DNA of 45,813 bases. Origin: Spirochaetales bacterium (GTDB lineage: Bacteria > Spirochaetota > Spirochaetia > DSM-27196 > SLAA01). Under the pieces are notes generated by a model that was not told where the DNA came from, did not search any database, and saw nothing but the letters and a program-made list of their open reading frames with translations. Position 1 is the stretch's first letter. The number at the start of each line of letters is the position of its first letter. This document shows, piece by piece, positions 16,715-26,400 of the stretch. The position numbers and the translations under genes are program-made. The stretch is from contig SLAA01000066.1 in NCBI GenBank assembly GCA_007127105.1, positions 1 through 45,813 of the forward strand, given 5' to 3'.

Positions 16715-18793
16715 ATGAGCTTTCAGACCGATTCGATCAGAAACGTTGCAATAGCCGGTCACGGTGCGACCGGGAAAACATCCTTAGTGGAGCAGATCCT
16801 GTTTCAGACCGGAGTAATTGGTCGGGCCGAGGCCGTGGAGAGCGGCAAGTCTACCAGTGACTACACCGAGGAAGAGGCTAGCAACGGTATTTCGATTCAC
16901 GCCTCACTTACGCATGTGGATTGGAAGGACTGCAAGATCAATATGCTCGATACCCCGGGTGCGGCCGACTTCATTGGTGAGGTCGTAGCGTCATTCCGCG
17001 CATGCGAGTCTGCCCTGCTCGTTATATCCGGCAAAGCGGGCGTTCAAATTGAGACAATCAAGCTCTGGCGGCTCCTTGAGCAACGGACAAAACCACGGCT
17101 GGTGTTCATAGGGAAGATGGATGAAGAAGGGGCCGAGTTCGAAGCGGCGTTGGAAAGCCTTCGGACGCGCTTTGAAACAAGCTTTGTTCCGGTTTCTATT
17201 CCCATGGGCTCCGGTTCCAAACATAGCGGTGTGATTGATCTCATCAGCATGAAGGCCTACACGGCCGGTAAAGGCGGCAAAGAAACCGAAACCGAGATTC
17301 CGGCCGAGTTCAAGGACGCCGCAGAAACGGCGCGCGCTGAACTCATTGAACTCGCGGCCGAAGGTGATGATGAGCTCGTTGAGAAGTTTCTGGCCGAGGA
17401 AACCCTCAGTACCGAGGATGTTATCCGAGGCTTGAAGGCAGGCACGGCCGAGGGCCGCTTAGTGCCGGTAACGTGCGGTGCCGCCCTGTCCGGTAGCGGC
17501 GTTGCTACGTTGTTAGACATCATTGCCAATGCTGCTCGTTCACCTATGGGCATTGAGGAAACGGTAATCAATGAAGATGGAACCGAGAGCAAACTGGCCA
17601 TTAACCCCGATGCCGAGTTCTCGGGCTTATGCTTCAAAACTACTATCGATCAATTCTCGGGCAAGCTCTCCTTTGTGAAGGTTGTAACCGGTTGCCTCAA
17701 CTCAGAAACCGAGCTCTCAAATGCACGCGAAAAAAAGAAAGAGCGTGTCAACAAATTCTTCACCGCTCAGGGTAAGAAACTTGAGGAGGTACAGCAGGTC
17801 TGTGCGGGAGATATTGCGGTACTCGCCAAGTTGGCCTCGGCAAATACCAGTGACACATTCTGCACGCCGTCCCACATTTTCAATTTCCGCCAGCTGGCCT
17901 TACCCCAACCGGTATATGCGGTAGCGGTTGAAGGGGCCGAAAAGAAGGACGAGGATAAGTTGGGAGAGGCGCTCCATAAAGTTGTAGAAGAAGATCTGAC
18001 CCTCCACGTAGACTTCAATGGAGAAACCAAGGAAACCGTTGTCTCCGGTATGGGCGAACTGCACATCAATATCGTGTTGGACCGAATTCGCACCCACCAA
18101 AAGGTGGCCGTTAATACCCATGTGCCGCGTGTCGCCTATCGCGAAACCATTACCAAGCCCGCAGAAGCCACCTATCGTCACAAGAAACAGTCCGGTGGGC
18201 ACGGCCAGTTTGGTGAGGTGACTATACGGATTCGGCCCCTCGAACGTGGTGAGCAGTACGCATTTGATAACCTTATTCGCGGAATGGCAGTCAGCAAGGG
18301 CTACATTCCTGGAATTGAAAAAGGTCTTAAGGAAGCAATGGCGGAAGGCGTCCTGGCCGGTTATCCAATGGTCGATATTGGCTCGGAGCTCTTAGACGGA
18401 AAGGAGCACTCGGTCGACTCCTCGGAAATGGCATTTAAACTGGCAGCAAAGGGAGCAATGCGTGAAGCGGTTGCCAAGGCTAAACCGACTCTGCTTGAGC
18501 CAATTGTGAATCTTGAGGTCTTCATTGAGGACCAGTATCTGGGTGATGTACTCTCGGATCTTACGTCTAAGCGTGGACGTGTACTTGGTCAGGACTCACT
18601 CGGTGGTGGGCTCATCTCTATTCGAGCCCAGGTTCCGCAGGCTGAGCTGCTGCGATATGCCATAGACCTGCGCTCAATCACCAGCGGCACCGGTGCATTT
18701 GAGTTGGAGTTCAGCCACTATGACCCGATTTCGGGCAAGATCGCAGACGACGTGATTAAGGCGGCACAACAGACGGCCGAGGCTCACGCATAA
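16715..18793 (+). CDS. EF-G-like translational GTPase (non-canonical paralogue)
   Basis: A 692-residue protein with full EF-G architecture: G domain, domain II, and domains III-V (HVDFNGETKETVVSGMGELH and the domain IV segment SGGHGQFGEVTIRI). G1 is GHGATGKTS (15-23). Switch I reads EEEASNGISI rather than the usual KERGITI. G3 is DTPGAADF (79-86), so the catalytic His of DTPGHVDF is Ala83. G4 is GKMD (133-136) instead of NKMD. These differences mark it as an EF-G-like paralogue of the EF-G2 type rather than the main translocase; its role (ribosome rescue, stress, or other) is not established. The start at 16715 has AAGGAG at ideal spacing; upstream in-frame codons are untranslated leader. A near-consensus promoter precedes it and a bidirectional terminator follows. 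Confidence 0.92.
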   Translation: MSFQTDSIRNVAIAGHGATGKTSLVEQILFQTGVIGRAEAVESGKSTSDYTEEEASNGISIHASLTHVDWKDCKINMLDTPGAADFIGEVVASFRACESALLVISGKAGVQIETIKLWRLLEQRTKPRLVFIGKMDEEGAEFEAALESLRTRFETSFVPVSIPMGSGSKHSGVIDLISMKAYTAGKGGKETETEIPAEFKDAAETARAELIELAAEGDDELVEKFLAEETLSTEDVIRGLKAGTAEGRLVPVTCGAALSGSGVATLLDIIANAARSPMGIEETVINEDGTESKLAINPDAEFSGLCFKTTIDQFSGKLSFVKVVTGCLNSETELSNAREKKKERVNKFFTAQGKKLEEVQQVCAGDIAVLAKLASANTSDTFCTPSHIFNFRQLALPQPVYAVAVEGAEKKDEDKLGEALHKVVEEDLTLHVDFNGETKETVVSGMGELHINIVLDRIRTHQKVAVNTHVPRVAYRETITKPAEATYRHKKQSGGHGQFGEVTIRIRPLERGEQYAFDNLIRGMAVSKGYIPGIEKGLKEAMAEGVLAGYPMVDIGSELLDGKEHSVDSSEMAFKLAAKGAMREAVAKAKPTLLEPIVNLEVFIEDQYLGDVLSDLTSKRGRVLGQDSLGGGLISIRAQVPQAELLRYAIDLRSITSGTGAFELEFSHYDPISGKIADDVIKAAQQTAEAHA

Positions 18794-18830
18794 GCCTCCC
18801 ACATCACAAACGCTCGACGCTAACGAAAAC

Positions 18831-18872
18831 TGAGCCTGGGGTGCATCAATGCACTCCCAGGCTCATTTTTTT
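18831..18872. terminator. Bidirectional terminator between EF-G-like gene and gltA
   Basis: TGAGCCTGGG pairs with CCCAGGCTCA, with an inner GTGCA/TGCAC stem around TCAA. On the plus strand it is followed by seven T residues (18866-18872) and serves the EF-G-like gene. On the minus strand it is followed by GTTTTCG and lies about 80 bp after the gltA stop, so it probably serves both convergent genes. Confidence 0.9.
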
Positions 18873-18930
18873 CGACCAGGACTCCGCGTTACTGGGCACC
18901 CTGCTATGTTTGCGTACCATAATGATGGCC

Positions 18931-18970
18931 ATGCTCAGCCATGCTCAGCCGCCGTCAGCCACGCTCAGCC
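18931..18970. repeat. Four 10-bp tandem repeats spanning the gltA stop codon
   Basis: Units atgctcagcc (18931), atgctcagcc (18941), gccgtcagcc (18951) and acgctcagcc (18961) are consecutive; two are identical and two differ at two or three positions. On the minus strand the unit is GGCTGAGCAT-like and contains TGA. The last five codons of gltA (MAERG) and its stop codon are built from these units. Confidence 0.85.
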
Positions 18971-20316
18971 ATAGGGGTGTACCGATTGCGACCGGCAATG
19001 CTCTTGTAGGCCGGGCGAATGATTTTTCCACCACTGACAATCTCTTCAAGCCGGTGCGCACACCAACCGGGTATTCGCGCTACCGCAAAAATGGGTGTGT
19101 AAAGATCGGTAGGGATGTTCAGCATCTTGTAGACAAAACCGGAGTAGAAATCCACGTTAGGTGCAATATCCATCTCCCGTCCCTTGTGTTCGCTGAACAC
19201 CTGGGGAGTTAGTTTCTCAATGAGTTTGTATAAATTAAACTCCTTAAGGAACTCCTTCTCGGTAGCAAGTTCCTCCGCCTTACCCTTAATTATAACCGCA
19301 CGAGGATCCGACAGCGTATAGACCGCATGCCCCATCCCGTAAATGAGTCCACTACCGTCGTGTTCCTCACCACGAATGATCTTTCTGAGGAAATCAGCAA
19401 CCTCTACCTCATCTTCCCAGTTAGCAATACCATTCTTAATGGTCTCCATCATTCCCATGACCTTGGCATTGGCCCCGCCATGCTTGGCTCCCTTAAGTGA
19501 ACCAACCGCAGTGGAAATGGCAGAGTAGGTATCTGTCGCAGCCGAACTTACAACATGCACAGCGAATGCACTGTTATTTCCGCCACCATGCTCAGCATGC
19601 AGAACGAGACAAAGATCGAGCACTTCGGCCTCAAGCTCGGTGTACTGACGATCCGGCCGAATCATCTGCAGAAGATTCTCCGCAGCCGAGAGTTCAGGTT
19701 CCGAGGAGTGGATATAGAGACTGTCGCCCGCGTGGTAGTGCTGTTTTGCCTGATACCCGTAGGCGGCAAAAATAGGAAAGCGAGAAACCAGTTCCACACT
19801 TTGCCGTAGCACATTGGTAAATGATAAATCCTCGGGATTTTCGTCAAAGGAGTAACTCACGAGCGTTGTACGCGCAAGTTTGTTCATAATGTCACTGCTC
19901 GGAAAGCGGAGCATGACGTCTTCAACAAATCCTGGCGGAAGCTGCCTGCTCTCGGCAAGCACAGCACGGAACTCGGCAAGCTCGTCGGAGCTAGGAAGGT
20001 GCCCGAACAGGAGAAGGTAACAAACCTCTTCAAAACCCAGGCGCTTCTCTGCCTGGAAGCCCTCAACTATATCTTTGAGGTTATAGCCACGGTAAAGCAG
20101 CCGCCCTTCATCCGGTTTCTTTTCCCGGTCATCTATATAGTAGCCATGAACCTCACCAATCTCGGTGAGTCCCACTAAGACGCCGGTACCGTCCTCATTG
20201 CGCAGCCCACGCTTGGCATCGTAGAGTTGGTATTTCTCCGCAGGTATGCTGTTGCTGGCCTCGGCCGAGGGCGCGATACGCTCGATAAACTCTTCAACCC
20301 GTGTCTTCTTTTCCAT
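18955..20316 (-). CDS. gltA: Citrate synthase
   Basis: A 453-residue citrate synthase-family enzyme, condensing acetyl-CoA with oxaloacetate at the entry of the TCA cycle. Conserved blocks include the catalytic-site segment LHAEHGGGNNSAFAVHVVSS, KGAKHGGAN, the central GMGHAVYTLSDPRA with its active His, and the C-terminal DFYSGFVYKMLNIP followed by RIPGWCAHRLEE. The length and block spacing fit the long citrate/methylcitrate-synthase-like group common in Firmicutes and spirochaetes. Methylcitrate synthase activity cannot be excluded, but no prp genes are nearby. The ATG at 20316 (MEKKTRVEEF) is preferred; an upstream ATG at 20346 has no ribosome-binding site. It is the last gene of the mfd-ptsP-trmB-gltA run, 54 bp after trmB. 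Its stop codon lies within a 10-bp tandem repeat. Confidence 0.95.
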   Translation of the reverse strand: MEKKTRVEEFIERIAPSAEASNSIPAEKYQLYDAKRGLRNEDGTGVLVGLTEIGEVHGYYIDDREKKPDEGRLLYRGYNLKDIVEGFQAEKRLGFEEVCYLLLFGHLPSSDELAEFRAVLAESRQLPPGFVEDVMLRFPSSDIMNKLARTTLVSYSFDENPEDLSFTNVLRQSVELVSRFPIFAAYGYQAKQHYHAGDSLYIHSSEPELSAAENLLQMIRPDRQYTELEAEVLDLCLVLHAEHGGGNNSAFAVHVVSSAATDTYSAISTAVGSLKGAKHGGANAKVMGMMETIKNGIANWEDEVEVADFLRKIIRGEEHDGSGLIYGMGHAVYTLSDPRAVIIKGKAEELATEKEFLKEFNLYKLIEKLTPQVFSEHKGREMDIAPNVDFYSGFVYKMLNIPTDLYTPIFAVARIPGWCAHRLEEIVSGGKIIRPAYKSIAGRNRYTPMAERG

Positions 20317-20370
20317 ATATACCCCGATTATTGTGTGTAACGACATAGTACGGGGCTGGATAGGAGCGAG

Positions 20371-21072
20371 TCAATCGGTCGTCTCTCCGCGTCGCTTCAG
20401 GAAAATCTCAAAGATTTCGTGGCTGCGTGCTAACCCCTTGCGTTCGAAAGCCGTACGCGGGCGCCACGACAAAGGCTCGCAGAATCCGCCCGATGGGTTT
20501 TCCAGGAACTCATCATCGGTTCCTATGACTTCCAGCATGTGTTCGGCGTACTCGCGTACATCGGTAGTCAGGTAGGCATAGGCACCTGGACGCAGCGCCC
20601 TGCCGACCATTGCGCTGAAGCCAGGTCTCACCAGTCTTCGTTTGTGGTGTCTTTTCTTGGGCCATGGATCGGGAAAGAATAGGTGAACCCCGTCGAGAGC
20701 TTCAGGGGCCATCATGCGTTCAAAGACAACCATGGCATCTTCACGAATTACCCGCACATTCAAAATGCTCCTTGTCCTGAGTTCACCTAGCAGTTTTCCT
20801 ATTCCGGGTTTATGCACCTCTATGCCAAGGAAGGCAGTATGGGGAAAGGCCTCGGCAAGTTCCACGGTCGCCTCCCCCATACCGAACCCAATCTCGGCGA
20901 CAAGCCGATCACAACCCGGGAATGCGGATAGGAGCTGCTCGCGAGTTGACAGTTCCTCGCCAAAAGAAAGAGCATAGTCCTGATACAGCGTATCAAAACT
21001 GCGGCGTTGGTACTCACTCATTCGAGTTTGGCGAATGACGAAGCTTCGAATATGAGAGATATCTTTCTGCAT
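20371..21072 (-). CDS. trmB: tRNA (guanine-N7-)-methyltransferase
   Basis: A 233-residue SAM-dependent enzyme that makes m7G46 in the variable loop of tRNAs. It shows the SAM-binding motif AEIGFGMGEATVELA, GIEVHKPGIGKLL, and the TrmB signature LFFPDPWPKKRHHKRRLV with the catalytic Asp and the tRNA-contacting basic run, then TTDVREYAEHML. The length is normal for the family. I take the ATG at 21072, 7 nt after the upstream ptsP-like stop codon; a TTG at 21105 inside that gene is an alternative. It belongs to the minus-strand run headed by mfd. Confidence 0.95.
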   Translation of the reverse strand: MQKDISHIRSFVIRQTRMSEYQRRSFDTLYQDYALSFGEELSTREQLLSAFPGCDRLVAEIGFGMGEATVELAEAFPHTAFLGIEVHKPGIGKLLGELRTRSILNVRVIREDAMVVFERMMAPEALDGVHLFFPDPWPKKRHHKRRLVRPGFSAMVGRALRPGAYAYLTTDVREYAEHMLEVIGTDDEFLENPSGGFCEPLSWRPRTAFERKGLARSHEIFEIFLKRRGETTD

Positions 21073-21079
21073 TGCTGTG

Positions 21080-23350
21080 TTAGACCTGACTGGGTTCGAT
21101 TCCAAGATACTTTTCCACCTCGGCGATATCTCTCAGGGAGAGTAGCTCAAGCGCAGTTCGCCGAGCGTAATCTAGAGTAATGTCTGCGAGTGCAAGCTTC
21201 ATTTTCCCAATAAGCCGTGGTTCAACCGACAACTTTCGAATTCCAATTCCGACAAGGAACGGAAGCATGCGAATGTCAGCCGCCATCTCACCACATATAG
21301 AAAGCTTCTCCGGCGCTGTGGAGACAGCCTCTGCAGTACGGGCAAGCGCCCGCAAAACCGCTGGGTGATGGTGTTTGTGCATATTTCCAACGCGCTCATT
21401 GGTACGATCAACAGCGAGCATATACATTACCAGGTCATTCGTTCCAATACTCAGGAAGTCCGCGCGTGCGGCCAACTCGTCAATGCACTCCACCGCCGAA
21501 GGGAGCTCCACCATAATACCAAGTGACGGATTTTCGCAGTGTGGGATATGCTCTAACTCCAGTTCGGCCAAGCAGTCGTTGAGAATCTGACGTGAGCGAT
21601 GGAACTCATCTACCGAGGAAATCATTGGCAAGAGAATATTCACATGTTGATCTGCTGCCGCACGTACCATCGCACGCAGCTGCTCTTTGAAAATATCAGT
21701 GTTGGCGAGCGAAAAACGTATTCCACGGAATCCAAGGAAGGGGTTGCGTTCCGGAGGCCCCGGTTGCGTTATCATCTTGTCACCACCAATATCGAGTGTC
21801 CGAAGGATTGTCTCGGAGTTCGGCATGGCGCTGAGAATCTTGCGATAAATGTGATACTGCTCTTCCTCGGTCGGGAAGCTGTTACGGACAATGAAGGGAA
21901 ACTCACTGCGATAAAGCCCTATACCCTCGGCCTTGTTGCGTCCGGCAAGCTTGACGTCAAACACAAGGTTGATGTTTGCCATGACCTTGACAGGAGTTCC
22001 ATCCTTTGTGAGTCCGTGTTCCGGCACTGGACGACTGCTCTCGCCCTCACTTTGAGCGGAATCGCGCATCGCCTGGAGCTGTCGCCGAGCCTCGTCGTCC
22101 GGGTCCACATACAGGTTGCCTTGAAACGCGTCGAGTATGAGCGGCATGTTATCCCTCAGTTCAAACACCCGCGGTTCCTTGCACAACACAACCGGGAGGC
22201 CAAGCGAACGTGCGAGGATGGAAATATGCGCAGTCACCCCTCCCTCGGCAATGACGAGTCCCTCAGCATTCTGCGCAACAATTCGCACCAACTCGGAAGG
22301 ATAGATATCGGCGGCCAAAACCACCTGTCCGGTATAGTCGCCACCCTCATCCACTGTCCCTTGGAGATTCCGTAGTATGCGGTGCTCCAGATCCATAAGA
22401 TCCTGCGCCTTTTCCTGGCTGCGGAGGTTTGAAGACCCTGCGAGGAGCTCTACGTACCGGTGCACGACACTTCGCACCGCAGCCTGTGGCCCGGAGCCGT
22501 TGCGGACAAGTTTTTCCATGCTTGCCACGAACTCCTGATCTTTCAGCATGAGCAGATGTGCGGTAAAGATCATGGAGGCAACATCCGAGAGATCATCCTC
22601 GATCTCTCGTTGCAAGCTCTCAAGCTGCTTGTGGGTCGCTTCGAGAGCCGCAGACAGCTTGTTCAGCCCCTCTTGTTCATCCGCACCCTGGTCGTCACCG
22701 GTAGCGATCTGAACCGCTCGATCCTCAAGCAGCACCGATCTACCTTCGGCAAAACCTTCCGAAACCGACTGTCCCCGTACTATTGACAGGGTAGAGGTTT
22801 CGTACTGTCTTTGGGGTAACGGAGCCACTCGCCGTAGCTGCATCAGCATTTCTGCGTTCTCAAGCGTAGTAGCAAGCTGCGAAGCTATTGCCTGCATAGC
22901 ACGAGTATCGGTCTGGGTGAAGTGGTCAGGCTGGCGGTGTTGGAGAACCATGATTCCAATGCGGTTCGGCCCACGTCTAATTGGTACCGCGACAAAGGAG
23001 CGGAACTCTTCTTCGTTCAGGCCCGGAATAGTCTTGAAATGGGGACTGCTTGGGGCATCTGCCTCGCGAATAGGTCTAAGCTCCGCGAATGAGTGTCCAG
23101 TTATGCCCTCGCCGACACGAAGCTCCACCTGTTTGTCGTCAGGAAGCTGAAGACCATAGCTGGCACGTAGCACCAGACTATCACGAAAGGCATCGTACAG
23201 ATAAATGGAGCACACATCTGACTGCATGTGGGCAGCAATTAACCTCACCACATCCGAAAGAAAGCCTTCCAGGGTGCTTTTTTTCTCAAACAAGCTGGCT
23301 AGTTCAGCTACGTTCCAAATTAAGTCAATGCTGTCTCGTTCGTTTCTCAT
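21080..23350 (-). CDS. ptsP: GAF-domain PEP-protein phosphotransferase (PtsP, EI-Ntr-like)
   Basis: A 756-residue protein: N-terminal GAF domain (about 15-170; GEGITGHSFAELRP), linker, then the enzyme I core. The phosphohistidine domain has AEGGVTAHISILARSLGLP with the acceptor His, and the C-terminal PEP-binding barrel has RTLDIGGDK, RNPFLGFRGIR, SIGTNDLVMYMLAVDR and the catalytic Cys in ICGEMAAD. EI-Ntr proteins pass phosphate from PEP to an NPr/HPr-type carrier and on to regulatory EIIA proteins, usually as a nitrogen or metabolic sensor. No HPr or EIIA gene is in the window. The frame is open from a GTG at 23395; the ATG at 23350 (MRNERDSIDL) fits the family start better. It lies 80 bp after mfd and just before trmB. 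Confidence 0.92.
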   Translation of the reverse strand: MRNERDSIDLIWNVAELASLFEKKSTLEGFLSDVVRLIAAHMQSDVCSIYLYDAFRDSLVLRASYGLQLPDDKQVELRVGEGITGHSFAELRPIREADAPSSPHFKTIPGLNEEEFRSFVAVPIRRGPNRIGIMVLQHRQPDHFTQTDTRAMQAIASQLATTLENAEMLMQLRRVAPLPQRQYETSTLSIVRGQSVSEGFAEGRSVLLEDRAVQIATGDDQGADEQEGLNKLSAALEATHKQLESLQREIEDDLSDVASMIFTAHLLMLKDQEFVASMEKLVRNGSGPQAAVRSVVHRYVELLAGSSNLRSQEKAQDLMDLEHRILRNLQGTVDEGGDYTGQVVLAADIYPSELVRIVAQNAEGLVIAEGGVTAHISILARSLGLPVVLCKEPRVFELRDNMPLILDAFQGNLYVDPDDEARRQLQAMRDSAQSEGESSRPVPEHGLTKDGTPVKVMANINLVFDVKLAGRNKAEGIGLYRSEFPFIVRNSFPTEEEQYHIYRKILSAMPNSETILRTLDIGGDKMITQPGPPERNPFLGFRGIRFSLANTDIFKEQLRAMVRAAADQHVNILLPMISSVDEFHRSRQILNDCLAELELEHIPHCENPSLGIMVELPSAVECIDELAARADFLSIGTNDLVMYMLAVDRTNERVGNMHKHHHPAVLRALARTAEAVSTAPEKLSICGEMAADIRMLPFLVGIGIRKLSVEPRLIGKMKLALADITLDYARRTALELLSLRDIAEVEKYLGIEPSQV

Positions 23351-23430
23351 AGACCCGGCTTTCCCAAATGTTGCTGCGAACCCAAGAACGGGCACATACT
23401 ATCACAATTACCACAACAAAGATAAGTAAA

Positions 23431-26400
23431 CTATAGCAGAGACGACAGACGTCCCCGAATAAACTCCGACTTTTCCTTGAGTCCGACGCCGCCGGTGTCC
23501 AAAAGCAGAACATCGGGACGATGGGGATTCAGCCGCACCCTGCCACCCGAACTCTCAATCATGCGTAATACCCGGTCGACCGACACCTCAAACAGTTTGG
23601 AAAACTCAACCTCAACTACCCCTTTGCGTTCTCGCAGACTGGAGATCTTCAGTCGGCGACAGAGTATACGTATTTCCGCCAGGGAGAGCAGGCTCTGCAC
23701 CTCATCCGGCATCGGTCCGAATCGATCCTCAAGATCTGCCACGACCGAGCTCAACTCCTCGTCACTACCGATTCCGGCAATGCGTTTATAGACCCCCATC
23801 TTTTCCAAGGGTTCGTCGATATAGGCGTCAGGAATAAAACCGGAGTACTCAAGCTCAAGGTAGACATCAATCTCGGGTTCACCGACCATCTCGGCATCAA
23901 GTTCCCGTATAGCTTCATCAAGCAACCGCAGATACATATCAAACCCGACCGAGAGAATATCACCGCTCTGCTGACTCCCAAGCAGGTTACCCGCACCCCG
24001 CACTTCTAAGTCTTTCAGGGCAATCTTGAATCCAGACCCAAGTTCGGTATAGTCGGAGATTATTTGGAGACGCTTCATAGCAATCTCCGACAAGGCGCGT
24101 TCCTCGGGATAGAACAGGTAGGCATAGGCGGGCCTGTCCGAGCGGCCAACACGGCCACGCAGTTGATACAGCTGTGCTATACCGTACATGTCTGCCCGGT
24201 CAATAATAATGGTATTTACATTGGGTATATCGATCCCGTTCTCTATAATCGTTGTGGAAACCAGAACCTGAAAGCCGCCATGAATAAAGCGATGCATGAT
24301 GTCCTCAAGTTTGCTTGGCGACATTTGTCCATGTGCAACTTCAACCATAACTTCCGGAAGCAGGCGTTCAATAAAGAGCTTGACGTTGCCGAGAGTCTCA
24401 ATCCGGTTGTGCAGAAAAAACACCTGTCCGCCGCGTTCAACTTCACGCTGTATCGCCATGGCAATGTCCTCCTCCGAGAACTGCCGGATAACCGTCTCTA
24501 TTGGCAAGCGGTTATTGGGTGGCGTTTGCAGGATGGACATGTCTCGAATCTTTAACAATGACATATGCAAGGTTCGAGGAATGGGAGTGGCGGTCAGTGT
24601 TAAGCTGTCAACCGAGTGCTTGAGTTCCTTAAGCCGCTCTTTATCCTTCACACCAAAACGCTGCTCCTCATCTACAACAATGAGTCCGAGGTCCGCATAG
24701 ACGACATCCTTCTGGAGAATGCGGTGCGTGCCTACAATGAGATCTACATCTCCCTTGGCTAAGGCAGCCAAGGTCTTCTTCTGCTCCGGCTTGGGTACAA
24801 AACGCGACAGCATTGCGGTTTTGACTGGAAACTTCTGCAGGCGTTCGTTGAGATTCTCATAGTGCTGCTCGGCCAGTATGGTGGTAGGGGCCAGGAGCGC
24901 AACCTGCTTTCCGGCACTGACGGCCTTAAAGGCAGCTCGCATAGCGATCTCGGTCTTTCCGTAGCCGACATCGCCACAGACCAAACGGTCCATGGGTGCA
25001 GGTCGTTCCATGTCCTGTTTAACCTCGGCAATGCAACGAAGTTGGTCGGGAGTCTCTTCAAAAGGAAACCCCGCTTCAAAGTCGTATTGCCAGTCGATGT
25101 CGGGCGGGAAGGCATAACCACGCGCACGCTTGCGCTGAGAATACAGCTTGATCAGATGCTCGGCCAGATCCTCAACACTCTTGCGAACCTTACTCTTTCT
25201 ATTCTCCCAGCTCTTGCCACCTATGGTGTCGAGCCGAGGCGGCGTACCTCCATGACCAATGTAGCGCTGAACAAGGTTCACCTGCTCTATGGGAATATAA
25301 ACGTACTCGCTACCCGCGTACTCAAGATGCATGTAGTCACGTTCGAACCCAGCCGCCTTAATGCGACTGATTCCCTGGTAGCGCCCAATCCCATGGCCGA
25401 CATGCACCACGTAGTCACCAGGAGAAAGATCCACGAAGGTATCAATTGCACTACTCTCTGCCTTCTTCACCGACTGTGCAACACGTTTTCGGCGGCCGAA
25501 TATCTCGTTCTCCTGGACAATGCAGAGTTTTGCATCCGGTACTGCGAAACCAGATGAAATACTCTCTGGCAAAATTTCAAGTTTCCCGGACTCAAGGCTT
25601 TCGGAAAGCATGTGCCCAATGCGGGCCGCTTGTGCTTCATTGTCCGCAAGAATATAAACCTGGTAGCCAGCACCCAGGAGATACCCTAACTCCTCGCGAA
25701 AAAAATCCATGTTTCCGAAGTAGGAACGCGGAGGATCATAGGCAAAGCGAATTGCCGGTTTCTCGGCAGACAAGGTATGGAAGCGAATCAGACGTGAACT
25801 ATCTTCCAAGCGCTCAAAACTATGCAAGAGATACTCGGGCTGCGGCGCTGGGCCGTCACGTTTCGCCTCAAAGTGCAGCTTTGTCGCCTCTTTGTGATAC
25901 GCCTCGCTTCCGTTTCTCAGCCGCTCATAATCCAGGAGCACTACCGCAGCACCGTCACCAATGCCCGCAATCCGTGAGCCTGTCGCGGAACCGGTGCCAC
26001 CTACCGATCCAGGGAAATAGTCGGCTAAGCTGGATGGCGACTCCCACACCAACGGATAGTACCGTTCTTCACCGGGATGCCCCGCCCCCATCTGGAGAGT
26101 CTCGAGAATGGCCTCATCAGGCTCTCCCCCCACGGCTTGTGGCCACGCTTCACGCAAGCGGCTTATCAGCTCTTCGTCCCACACAACCTCACGCGACGGG
26201 TGTATGCGTGCTGACTCAACCGTGCCGGTAGAACTCTGCGTCTCCGGGTCAAACAACCTAATTTGCTCGATCTCATCAAACTCAAAAACTATCCGTAAGC
26301 CTTCAGTCGAACCTGGCGGATAAATATCAAGGACTTCACCACGCAACGCAAACTCGCCTCGCAGTCCCACACGAGGAACGCGCAGATAACCTTCTCTGAC

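Noticed and set aside
21599-22375. 258-codon plus-strand open frame opposite the ptsP-like gene
   Set aside because: Antisense to conserved enzyme I domains; its length reflects codon bias of the real gene and there is no start signal.
25446-26231. 261-codon plus-strand open frame opposite mfd
   Set aside because: Antisense to Mfd; proline- and arginine-rich low-complexity product typical of a shadow frame.
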